DNA from: a virus
Length of the DNA stretch: 37,085 bases
Reading direction: 5' to 3' (one strand)
Virus record (IMG/VR): IMGVR_UViG_3300032241_000420
Span: 1-37,085 of that record
The notes beneath the pieces are model-generated. The model saw nothing but the letters and a program-made list of their open reading frames with translations. It was not told the origin of the DNA and searched no databases. A program made the translations under genes and the position numbers. Shown one piece after another: positions 20,070 to 31,800 of this stretch (the stretch's first letter is position 1; each line of letters starts with the position of its first letter).

Positions 20070-22204
20070 TATAGGACACCAGTAAAAATAATATAGTTTA
20101 TAGTTAGATAAGGATTCATAATATTAACAGCATTACCTGTTTGAGAACTAATCATACTACCAGTTGCAGGTAACCCTGCACCTGTTCCGGTTGTTGCGCT
20201 AGTTATATTTTGAGCATATCTATCTGAAACTGCATTTGGATCATAAGAAGTAGCATAATATTGAATATTGTTTGCACTCTTAAATGTATGTTGATGGTCA
20301 GGTAAATTACTAGTTGTCAATGTCACTTGTGAATTACCAGATCCAGCACCTTGAATATCTGCCGTTACATCTGATACACGATTGGCAGCGCCGCCGCCAG
20401 CACTAATTAGTGTACCACTACCATCTTTGTACGGTACTGTTAGATTGTTATTCATATTATCTTGGCCTAGAGGAAAACGTCCTCTTAGGTCAGGCAATGC
20501 AAATGTACTTAAACCTTGTAATAATGATGCAGATTTATAAGTAAATCCTATAACGCTATACAAAGCAGTATAAGTTGATATAGGAACTTCACTTCCGTCA
20601 CATAACAAATAACCAGAAGGAATTGTTGTTCCTGCAAAGGGAAAGATACAACCAATAGGAACAGTAGCTACATGGTTTAATAAATTTTGTTTTGTTACTT
20701 TTAGTAAACCAGTACCTTCTCTGTAAAGTAATAAATTATCTGAAAAGTTTGTATCAAGCGTTTCTGTTTTAGCAGAAACAATATTTGAACTAATTGTAGT
20801 AGTAAAAACTGCTGAACCAGTTAGCGTTTGGCCGTCAAAACTAATTACATCACTAATTACATCGCCTGTTAAACTAAATTCGGTAGGACTAGCTAGTTTT
20901 GCGGCACTACCATTAACACTTCCAGCTAAACTACCTGTAAAACTTCCATTGAAAGATCCTACAAATGATTGTGCATAGACATTTCTAAAAGGTCTATCAG
21001 AAGATCCAATATCATATAAATTAATTGCATTGCTAGTACCTGGAAGAATAACCGCGCCGGCAGTAGGATTACCGCTAAGTAAATTATTAACTAATATAGT
21101 TCCGTAGGTATTAACATTTCCACCAAAATTACTGTTTAATGCAACACTAAGACCGCCAGCTGTTTGAATACTACCGGTAGTTAAGTTTGTTGAATCAGTT
21201 GTGCTTGTAACAGTTAATCCGCCATCAGATGTAATCAATCCATTAACATCTAAAGTTGAACGTAATACTCCAGTATTGTTTATACCTACTCCTATTTTTC
21301 CTGTAGCATCTAGATATAAAACTGATTGACTGACTCCTCCATTGTTTAATTTAAAAGTTATACTATTTCCACTATTAGTGCTAGTGAGTACTGCCGAACT
21401 ACCAGTAGTTCCAATATTAAAACTTAGATCACTACCAATACTTAATCCTCGAGGATCTCTAATACTGATAGGATAATTGCTTACGCTGGCAATATCAGAT
21501 CTTAAAAAATTAGTGGATGGAATAATTTTATTGTTTAAAAGTAATCCGTCTGCAGACTGTGCAGTACCCCAAAATCTTGTTAGGCCAGTTGATGCATCTA
21601 ATGAGCTTAGGTTCACACCTTCATTGATAGTAGCAAAACCCGGTATAACCAATTTAGGAGTAAACGTATCTTTGCTTATAATACAAATTCTATAACTTGC
21701 CGCTGTACTAGAACTAGTAGCGTAATTTGAAATAACAGTATGTGTGACATTGTTTGTGTCAACAATGCTTTCGACTTGCGGACCAGTTAGTGTACCTTTA
21801 CTAAACTGAGGACCAACTAACAACCAATTAGATCCAGAAAACAAGTATAATTGACTATTTGCTGTATCGACCCATAAATCGCCTTGTAAACTGTTAGCGA
21901 CATCGGGTGCCGTAGCAGATTTTTTTAAACTACCAGCCGAAGTCCATGTTGTGCCATCCCATATCTTTAAAGTACTAACGCTGTTATCATACCATAATTG
22001 CCCTTGAACTGGGTTGCGTGGTGCAATACCGCTAGCAAAATTTTCTAAAAGATGTAAAAAATCTCCAGCTAGTATTGGAGCATATCCAGAATAATTTTGT
22101 CCTACGAAATCTAAACTAGTTTGTTGATTAACAGTCTGATCTTGAACTGTTATAGGAGGTTTAGCTGGGTTAGTTGCTTCTGTAAATGTAACCTGATAAG
22201 TCAT
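20069..22204 (-). CDS. Tail fibre protein D with phage tail collar domain
   Basis: 711 residues. Adaptor: FVGQNYSGYAPILAGDFLHLLENFAS, P.NPVQGQLWYD, LKIWDGTTW. The shaft contains SGNSITFKLNNGG, STLDVNGLITSDGGLTVTS and NGSFTGSLAGSVNGSA. From about 515 a tail collar domain is clear: PIGCIFPFAGTTIPSGYLLCDGSEV, then FALPDLRGRFPLGQDNM, and SNLPDHQHTF, whose H637 and H639 match the HxH that binds zinc in T4 gp12-type fibres. It ends NPYLTINYIIFTGVL, normal for the family. The family role is short-tail-fibre or receptor-binding tip. Ribosome site AAGGGG is seven bases before the ATG. Confidence 0.9.
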   Translation of the reverse strand: MTYQVTFTEATNPAKPPITVQDQTVNQQTSLDFVGQNYSGYAPILAGDFLHLLENFASGIAPRNPVQGQLWYDNSVSTLKIWDGTTWTSAGSLKKSATAPDVANSLQGDLWVDTANSQLYLFSGSNWLLVGPQFSKGTLTGPQVESIVDTNNVTHTVISNYATSSSTAASYRICIISKDTFTPKLVIPGFATINEGVNLSSLDASTGLTRFWGTAQSADGLLLNNKIIPSTNFLRSDIASVSNYPISIRDPRGLSIGSDLSFNIGTTGSSAVLTSTNSGNSITFKLNNGGVSQSVLYLDATGKIGVGINNTGVLRSTLDVNGLITSDGGLTVTSTTDSTNLTTGSIQTAGGLSVALNSNFGGNVNTYGTILVNNLLSGNPTAGAVILPGTSNAINLYDIGSSDRPFRNVYAQSFVGSFNGSFTGSLAGSVNGSAAKLASPTEFSLTGDVISDVISFDGQTLTGSAVFTTTISSNIVSAKTETLDTNFSDNLLLYREGTGLLKVTKQNLLNHVATVPIGCIFPFAGTTIPSGYLLCDGSEVPISTYTALYSVIGFTYKSASLLQGLSTFALPDLRGRFPLGQDNMNNNLTVPYKDGSGTLISAGGGAANRVSDVTADIQGAGSGNSQVTLTTSNLPDHQHTFKSANNIQYYATSYDPNAVSDRYAQNITSATTGTGAGLPATGSMISSQTGNAVNIMNPYLTINYIIFTGVL

Positions 22205-22214
22205 CTATAACCCC

Positions 22215-22823
22215 TTAAACAGTTACTAAGCCTGTTAGGCTTTGAATACGTACAGTATAATCAATTTGGATTAATCTGTTTAGGCTTTTTAATACAGGGT
22301 GAAAAATTACGTGAGTTAGCAATAAAGACGAGCCGTCTGAATTGAGGCTTTGAAGACCTAGTTCATCAAACACATACGTAGATTCATTATTATTAGTTGT
22401 ATCATATGCAGATTGTCCGCTAGGTTCTCCATAATCTAACAAACATGTAACAAAAATATCTGTATAATTTGTACCGGTTACGTGTCTTGTTTCAATAAAA
22501 TTTCTGCTAGGATCAGTATTTGTACTAGAATTATTATTGACTACTTTACTATAAGTTTGGTTATACAAACTTGCATTAGTTCCTGCTGTATTTGGAGTCA
22601 AATATGTAATAATACCTGTAGGATCGATAGCAGTTCCACCGTTACCAAATGCCATATTGTAGATAAAGCCTTGGCCACTATTAGCCATGCTTTCTGCTAG
22701 GGCAACGCTGATGTTCTCGTAATGGATGGCATTACGTTTATTGATGTAAATTTCTTGAGAAACTGGATCCCAAATTTTAATATGTCCTTCAATATGGATT
22801 CCTGTCGAGTCTTTAGTCTGCAT
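22215..22823 (-). CDS. Conserved virion-type protein (baseplate/tail)
   Basis: 202 residues. Blocks are IHIEGHIKIWDPVSQEIYINKRNAIHYENISVALA, FIYNMAFGNGGTAIDPTGIITYLTPNT, ASLYNQTYSKVVNN, DIFVTCLLDYGEPSGQ and LLLTHVIFHPVLKSLNRLIQIDYTVRIQ. I recall this highly conserved protein in structural modules of marine T4-like phages, always near baseplate genes; exact role unknown. It lies between the giant virion gene and the fibre array, 10 bases from fibre D. A GATAAATA box precedes it and the ribosome site is weak (AGAGAGA). Confidence 0.75.
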   Translation of the reverse strand: MQTKDSTGIHIEGHIKIWDPVSQEIYINKRNAIHYENISVALAESMANSGQGFIYNMAFGNGGTAIDPTGIITYLTPNTAGTNASLYNQTYSKVVNNNSSTNTDPSRNFIETRHVTGTNYTDIFVTCLLDYGEPSGQSAYDTTNNNESTYVFDELGLQSLNSDGSSLLLTHVIFHPVLKSLNRLIQIDYTVRIQSLTGLVTV

Positions 22824-22843
22824 ATCAATCTCTCTTTATCTTA

Positions 22844-22851
22844 TATTTATC
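22844..22851 (-). promoter_or_regulatory. Late-promoter-like box GATAAATA before the tail array
   Basis: On the minus strand GATAAATA lies 21 bases before ATG 22823, in the 48-base gap after the giant gene. It matches NATAAATA and could drive the fibre array separately from the giant gene upstream. Confidence 0.5.
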
Positions 22852-22871
22852 ATTGTCTATTATCTGGTAAT

Positions 22872-25800
22872 TTAACTTCTATATTCAGTGTACCAAACAC
22901 CTGGGCTAGATTTTAGGAAATCAGTTATTTTACTAGTATCATTTTGAATATTTACTGTGCTATCCCATACTGTTCCTACACGTGTTGTCACAGTTATTTG
23001 TGTGTTCTCAGGTATAGCATTGGTTAATTGCAACTGATTTGATACGCCATCGACTGTATAATCTGCAGGGAACAAAACATCCCCTGCAGGGCTGTAAGGC
23101 GCTACATTTATATTGTGAACAGAATATGGATTTTTCTTTAATCTAATACCGCCGGCAAATACTTCAACAGCACTCTTAGACAATGTTACTACATCACTGG
23201 CAGTCATTGCTTGTCCTTTGTATGTCCATGAAGTATTAAATCCGCCTGGAACAAATCCTAAATTAACAGTATTAGTACCGTCTGATATAATTTTTTCAGT
23301 AACTGGGGTTTCAGTATACGGAATTGTTTCACTAATTCCTATATCTTGCACAATCGCATTTGCTTTATTCAAATTATAAACTCCAGTACCCAATGTTCCC
23401 CTACGCAACTTGCTTAAAATATTGCCTGATTTGGCAAAATATTCGATACGTTCTCCACGAATTTCAATCACACCTGGTAAATTATATGCAGGATTTGGAG
23501 TACTTAGGTTGCTAGCATCGGTGACTACAATTTGTGTATCATTCCAATGTAAATCTTGCGCTAATAATGTTCTTTTATTAGCACTTAGACGTTTATAAGT
23601 AACACGATTTAACATATCTTTAAATTGCATATATGCAATTCCAGATTTCAACACATTACTACCAAAAGTAATTAAAGTAATTTTATCACCAGCTTCCGGT
23701 GTTGACGATAGTTTTATACTCTGTTTGTCATCATTTAATTTATAATCAATGTTAGGTGTTAACAATGTTGAATTTTTAATAACCCATACAGAACTATCAT
23801 TTGCAATACTTCTATCTAATTTTATTATACCTTCTAAAGTTTCTCTATAATAATAGTAATCCAATGTGTTAGGAGAAAGGCTAGTTGTTGATGAAATTGT
23901 AAATTCTGTACGTTGAATATCTAGTATAGAATGATTGTAAGAACTTATAACTTCAACTATATGTGTATTATCGTACGAGTTTGTAAAAGTAATTGAGCGG
24001 TTAGCACTATTATAAAAATAACTTTCTCCAGTAGTTATGCTTACTGTTAATGTCGTTCCTTTGTAGGCAGTATAGGTTGCTTTAGTTATTTTTATAGTAA
24101 CTCCGCTAGGATCAACAGTATAATCGTTGCCTAATTTTAACAATACACCATTAGCTATAACATTGATTTGCTGTATACTTGCTGAATAACTTGCAATCTT
24201 TGTCGAATCTAATGTATAATTAAGTCTATTATTAGATATAGTAAAATAAGAATTGTTAGGACCATCAAGAATAGTTTGATCTACTCGAACAATCATATTT
24301 GTTTCGGTTGGTAGAGAAATTCCAACAGGATAAATCAAAGGATATGATTTATTAGCTGGTCGTCCATCAGTTGCAATTATTTCACTATTAGTAATAGAAA
24401 ATGTTTGTTCAGCACCACTAACAATAATAAAATTAATCAAACTGTTTGAAGGTGGCGGATTATTAAATTTAATTCCCACAGCATTGGCAAATGCATACGT
24501 ACTATCAGTTTTAAATAATGTAGGATTTGAAACTTCTCCATCAATATATACTAAGCTCGTAACTGGTACTTGCCAAGGTGCTTTAGTAACAAACTCTGTA
24601 GTAACCCCGTCCCCAATGAAGTAATCAAGATCTAAAATATTGGCTCCGTTAAATCCTATATTAAATAAACTAACTAATTCGCCTACAGCCGGAGCCACAT
24701 TTAAATTAATTGTTTTGTTACGATAATCAACAGTATAATCTAATCTTATTGTTTTAATTTCGCCACCAACTTTAACAATAACTGCTTCTGGACTATTAGG
24801 CTGCTGGCCCATTATAAACCCAGTAGTTGTTCCATCTCCAATAAAATTATCTATTCTAATATTAGCAGAACCTGTTGTTGGTCTATCATATACTTTAATG
24901 GCCACAGTATCTACCACTTGTCCTGGAACCACTTCTTCAGGAGCAGGGCTAGTAGTTGGCGTTACTAGACCGTCACCGTCAATGATGATATCATCTGCTG
25001 AAATACCAATAGCAGTACTATATGCTAAATCTCCGCCAGTAATATCAGTATCATAACTATCAGCTGCCGGTGGAACAGAGCCATCACTGGTGCTTTGACG
25101 TAAAATAAATTCATCGCCGTCATTTACTATGAAAGTATTAGGAATTTGAAAAGTTTTTGATGGTTTAGCAGGAGCAGGATTATCTGGAATTCCGTCAGAA
25201 ATTAACGGTAACATTATAGATGTAGTTGGAGCTGTAGGTGTTCCGTATGCAGGACTGTCTAATCTTTCAGGATTCAATTGCCCTGTTACATAAATGTCAA
25301 GCCCGGCAGGAATAGATTGAGTTAAAACAAATGTACCGTTGGCATTGATTATTAAATCTGTTGGCTGTTCTAATGTTCTTGTAAATGTTATCGGAATACC
25401 GTATGAAATTCCAGAATACACTAACTTATTCAAAGTCAAAGTATGTCCATCTGAACCTTTACTCACAACTGTTGTTCCTTCTACAAATACTGATGTAGGA
25501 AGGCTTGGACATTGTACAAGATCATTTAAATTAACATGTGTTATATCTGCTATAGATATTTGATTACTTCCAGCAAATCCAAATGTAAATGTTAAAGTTC
25601 CGCTAGGAATACTGTCTGGATTTCTGTTTAATACAACTGTATTAGTTTGAAGATTGACAGAAGTAACAGTATGAGGATTAGATCCTTTGATTGTTCCGGT
25701 TTGTGTTTTTGTACCAGTAGCTGTACTAGAGTAACTTACAGTGCCTGGTATTACCGGCAGTACATTTGGATTGCCTGCTGTACAAGCTGTAACTATATAA

Positions 25801-28800
25801 GTTCCGTTGTAAGCTGTTGGGTTGGTTGCATTGTCACTTAACACATTGTTCACAGTAATTTGTTGTCCAATAGTATAAGGTGGCGCAGATTGCGGGTCAA
25901 ATGTTAACGTTGCTGTTGTGCCATCGCCTGATGTGCCAGTGACAGTAAGTACTGCAACATTAGAAGCAAATCCAATGCCAACTATACCCATGCCTGCAAC
26001 TATCCCAGCGACATTGTTAACAACCAATATATTGTCATAACTACCATTTGAATTATAAGTTGTTTGAATACCATATGCTGTTTGATTATTTACAGTAGTG
26101 ACTACTGGAGTATTATCAAGTATATTGAAATTGTATTCCTTAGCAATGCCATCTGATACAAATGGTCCTTCTACATTATTTTTTACGTGATAAACGTTAA
26201 TTTCTGTTCCGTTAGCAGGTACATACGGTAACGTAAATGAGTGTGTTCCAGCAGATACCGTTACAGCAAAGTCAGTATATTGGCTGTTATAAGATGAATC
26301 CCATTTATCTTTGTAGTAAGGTAGCGATCCCCAGCCTGTTTGGATGTTAAAACCTAGACCATCAACAATAACACCGCCATAGTCTATGCCTGTCATTAAC
26401 TGTGAAAGATCCTTACCTAGTTGGCCGGTTGTTGGATTATAATAAAATTCAATACGATCAGCGGCTGTTAATAAAGATTCATCAATCAAATATGTAACTA
26501 CAATTTGAGAATCATATGCAGGTGCAAAGTCTACATTAAATGTTAATAATCCCGAGTATTGTGTATAACTAGGAAGTTGAGCTGTTGATACACTAGAAGT
26601 TTCAACAACAGATAACGTGTATATTTCTCTTAGTTGAGGAATACTATTTACAGTTACACTGAAAGTTCCTACACGCACATCAGGAGCCCATTTTAATTTA
26701 AATGTTAATAAACTTCCTGTTCCTGTAAATGTTTCAACTTGTTGTAGTTGTGTTATATAATTAGTAGCAGATGTACGATCAAAACGCATACCAACTAAAG
26801 ATGAACGTATAACGCTATCTCCAATAATAGCTATAGCTCGGGCCGCCACGCCACCTTGCTCAAGGCCGCCGTCAATAATAACTTCAGGAGCACTTAGATA
26901 ATTACTTCCCGGAGTTAGCAATACAATACGATTAACTGTTCCGTTACTAATAAACGCTCTAGCTGTAGCTCCTGTTCCACTATCACTAACAATAGTCACA
27001 ACAGGTTCTGTAATATACCCAGAGCCACCCGAAGTTAACACAAGTTTAGTTATTGTAAATCCAACATTATCTAACCAGAATTTCCAAGGATAGTTTTGAA
27101 TATTTGAATCAGTAGCAACTATTTTTCCATTAACTACATTTGTATTAATTAAAGAAATAGCTCCATTTTCAAAAATTGGCATTAGATCAAAATCTGTAAT
27201 AGGCAGCTGAGCTGTATCTAAACTATCATAGTTGCTAACATATTCTCTAACTTTAGTTTTATATGGTTTAACTTCGCTGATATAATCTTCAAAATTAGCC
27301 AAGTTATCAACAGGATAATTTACAGGTTGGTCTAGGGCTCCAACATTGTGTTGTGCTTTAACAAAACTAGTCTTAAAAATCCAATCAATATACGGTTGTT
27401 CACTGTATGCATATTTTACACTGTTAAAGAATAAATTTAAATATTCTTGTTTAAGTTCATTTGTAAGAATATTATTTTTAATAGTATCTAAAATAATTCT
27501 TAATTCTATTCCAGCAACAATGTCGAATGATTCCCCGTCAAAAATACTTGAATCGTACCCAATGACTGTGTTAGAAAAATCATAAAGAGCACTGCTGAAC
27601 TGCATAGTTCCACTTTGTATGCCCACTGTTGCATAAGATTGTGTCCAATCAATGCTTGTACTGTCAGCATATTTGTATAATAATACCCAACCACCAGAGC
27701 CAACATTTCGTACCTTAACAGTTTGTCCTACAAAAGCAGTTATACTGTTTAAATCTACTAAAGTTGCTACTGAAAAATCTGCGGCAGTAAATTGACTTGC
27801 TGTGAATAATGTTCTAGATGTTGTAGGATCTGAATACGATCCGTACCAATCTGCATACTTCCAATAATTTCTTACATCATAACCTTGTGTTAAAATTCTA
27901 GACCAAAGTTTAGAGCTAGTATCATACGTATAGATACTCCAATTACCGCTAGCTTGACTATCACTATGTACTAATACACTATAACTTCTGACCACGCACT
28001 GTGTATTAAAATCATAGCCTTCGCCTGACGATATAACTTTAGCTCCAACAATTTGTCCTGCAGAATTAATAATTGATTTAACAACTGCACCTTGACCTGA
28101 TCCTACAATTTCGATGTATGGGCTCGTTGATGTTCCGTTTATAGAACTAATATAGCCTCGGCCTGCATTTAAAATATTAACACCCGTAATTCTTCCATCT
28201 TCTATGATAGGAGTTAATTCAGGAACAGTAAATGATATTACATTAATATATGATAATTCAGAATCCACATTAAGTATAGCATCATACAGACCTGTAATTA
28301 TTGTGGGTTCTTTGTCATAGGATTCTAAATTACTAATATCATAAGATTCGACAATTTGATTTGCCATCATTATCTGATTGACATACTCAATGAATTCTTT
28401 TAATGACTCAAGTCTGTTAACAAACATACTTTGTCTAGGTCTATTTTCAATGCCGTAACGTAATTTAATAGGTAGTGATGGATCGGGCACTAGTCTACCT
28501 GCAGAATCGACTCCGCATAAACTATCAATCCATTTTTGTTCAATAGTTTTTGGCAAATCTATATTTGGATCATTGCTTATTAGTTTATATTGATTGTGAA
28601 CATTTTGGGTTGTGTTTGTTGAAGTCCAATATTCTACAGACAATACTATATCCGTTGATGTTAGGTATTGTTTAACATTAGCTAGACTAAATGTGTTTAA
28701 ACCTGTTAAAGCTAGATAGGTATATCCTTGACCGCGTGGGCTTTGAATTAAACTAGCAACATCCTTGGCTGACATATTTCTGCCTTGAATGTTAGGAGTT

Positions 28801-31800
28801 ACTGATTTATTTTTAACCCAGAAATAATATATATTTTTAAAAGACTTACTAATTTTATCATATGTTTGTTTTGTAGAATAGACTGTATCACCATATAGAC
28901 TCTTTCCACTTATGCCAGTAGTTAAACCGGCAGCAGTATCAGCTTGAGCATCCCACTGGCTAGGTTTTAAATTAGTAGTTACCCATTCGTAAACATCGAT
29001 ACTTGCACCGGCAGCTAGTTGATTCCAAACTGCATTTCGATAAACTAAGTCTTGATCGTAGCTGTTGATGAATTTAGCAGTTCGTAAATCCCACCACAAC
29101 ATACCAACTTGTTGGTCAGTCCAAGACATCGAATTGTCTACCGTTACTGAACTTGTACCCAAAGAGTACACCGCAGGATCATAGAATGTTTTATACTTGA
29201 TTTCTTCTTCGGCAGGTCCAGCAATCTTACCTTGCAAAGGATCGATAACGTCTAAGTAAGTGACTAATGTTCCAGATGATCGATTATATAAAAAGGCTTT
29301 CTTAATCCTTGTAACATCTGGGATAGCTATTTGATTACTACGAACTTTCCAACTATAAGTATTAGCAGTTTTGCTATAATTATAAATTTTACCCGAAACT
29401 ATACCCTGATCAATAGCATACGGCGCACCAACAAATATTTGATTGTTAGCCACTGCTAGACCTGTACCATATCCATCATTTTCAGTACTGGTAGTAGTTA
29501 ATGATTCGCTATAAACCCACTTAGTGGCATATCTATCATAGATATCTACTCTACCACTGTTAATTTGATTAGTAACAAATGTAGTTGAATTTTTATCAAA
29601 TGTAGTTGAATTTTTATCAAATGTAGTTGAAGTTTGCGTATCACCATTTAAACTATAAACAACTAGTGTAGATGCGTTATTCATAAAGAACACTTTGTTA
29701 CCAAATCTTCCTGTAAATTCTGGTCGATTATCAACAATGTCTTGATATTTTATATAAGAATCATTAACGTATGAATACACACCAACTGATCCAGCTTGAT
29801 TAATTGTTGTTGTGCTAGTCAGGTCATCGCTAATAGCAAGGTATGTACCATCATCTGATAATGCAAGACTACATCCAAAACGTGAATCAATTCCTGTTAA
29901 TGTTTGAATTAAATTAAAAACAGAATTTGTTTTTTTATAAACATACACATTTTGCTGAGAATTAGTAGCTAATGTTGAACCATCGGCACTAATCTCTATC
30001 ACATTTCCAAAATTACTGTTAGTTGTAATTGTAGTTGGAGCTGTTAGTACTCCGTCATAAATCCAACTGACTGTTACAAAAGTTAGCAATCCTGATGGGG
30101 TACTATCTGGGGCATTACTAATAAGAAGAGTAGTATTACTTAATACTGAAAATACATATTGCCCGCTAGTAAATCCTGTTCCTTGTACAAACATGTCTGG
30201 AACAATACCTGCCGTACTAGTTACAGATATCACATAGCCGTTAGATGTTAATCCGCTTCCAACCGGATTGTATGCTGAATATATAGGATTAAATGTCGAA
30301 TAAATTAATTTATAGACAGTTCCAGTATTAGTACTGTTACCAACTGCACCAATGTATAATTCGTTATTGCTAAAAATTAAAGATGATCCAAATTGTTCGT
30401 TATCACTAGGTACTGGACTTACAATAGAATCAACTAATGTGTAATTATTATTTGCATTTTTCTTGTAAAGGCTAATAACACCTTGTGCTGGATGGCTACT
30501 ATTGTAGTTAGTACTTGTTGCATCAACCGGCAAATAAGGTAATTTTTTCCAAGCAGATACTCCAGTATTAGATATAATAGTACCATCAGCATGTATAGTT
30601 AAAATTAAATCATTTATGATATCTGAGCCACCAACTAAACTTCCTTTAATCAAAATCTTATCATTATCAAAGTAACCAGTACCGTTAGCATTTAAGCTCA
30701 CTGTGTAACCAGTAATTGTTGGTGTTACATTAAATGTTGCATTTACACCCAAGTCTACGCTACCTGATAAACCACTGTAAGTTTTCAATGGAGTCGTACC
30801 CGATAGTGCCGATGTTGATACTATAGTAGATCCTGTAACATTTACCGTAAAAGTAATATCATCAACAGAATCGATACCGCCTAATGCAGATCCTAATATT
30901 CGAATAACGTTACCTTGTTTATAACCTGCGCCGCCTGAAATTATCGTTATTGTTTTAGTATTATCCGTATGTACTACTACTGTAAATCTTGCACCTTGTG
31001 CTTGATTAATAGTTGTTCCAGATACTGCAATGTATTCAGCTGATAAGTTATTAGGAGTTTGATAATAGTCATTTCCTGATTTAACAATATCACCAGCAAG
31101 ATAAGGAGCCGCATGAGTTACAAGTCTAGTGGCTATATAACCTGCTTGAGGGCTTCCTGTGGCCATCCATTGGCTATCATCACTCATTGCTATTACATTA
31201 GCTATTATACTTGATCGATTAACATTTATAGATAGTACGCTGATTGTAAAACCTGAACCTGTTCCGCCGATTGCAGATGAATTAACACTTAATGAATCAT
31301 TGGTTTGATAATTTACACCGCCATTAATTAATTGAACCCTAACTACTTGTCCATTTTTAACAAAAATATTTGCAACTGCACCTGACCCATTTCCGCCCGT
31401 TAATGGTACATTAGGATAGATTACAGTTCCACTAGCAGGCGTGTATAATGATCCAAAATTTACAATACTAGCTAGTTCAGAAATAGTTCCGCGAGTAGAT
31501 CCTACTGTATAATTTGTCGACAATTCAGGTTGCGGTAAAATTTGAGTTCCTGACCAACCTGTGAGCGCACCGTATCTAGAATAGATAGTTGTTTGACCAT
31601 CACTTGTGCTATATGCCATTATATTACCAAGATTATTCATAGCAATAGTATTGCCATAATTATAACCTAGTTGTGGTGAAGAATTAGTTATAGGAGTTAA
31701 ATTGTATACTGTATTATAAATCCAAACAGCCCAACTGCCATCTTCAGGTAAAGTATTATCTGTCCATAGTAATTCTCCTGCATTTAATTTTAATGGAAGG

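Noticed and set aside
25647-25841. Small + strand frames within the giant gene (for example 25339-25563, 27346-27585, 34558-34773).
   Set aside because: No ribosome sites or recognisable proteins; all antisense to a continuous coding frame.
29576-29631. CRISPR-like array.
   Set aside because: The repeat is contiguous, in frame and without spacers.
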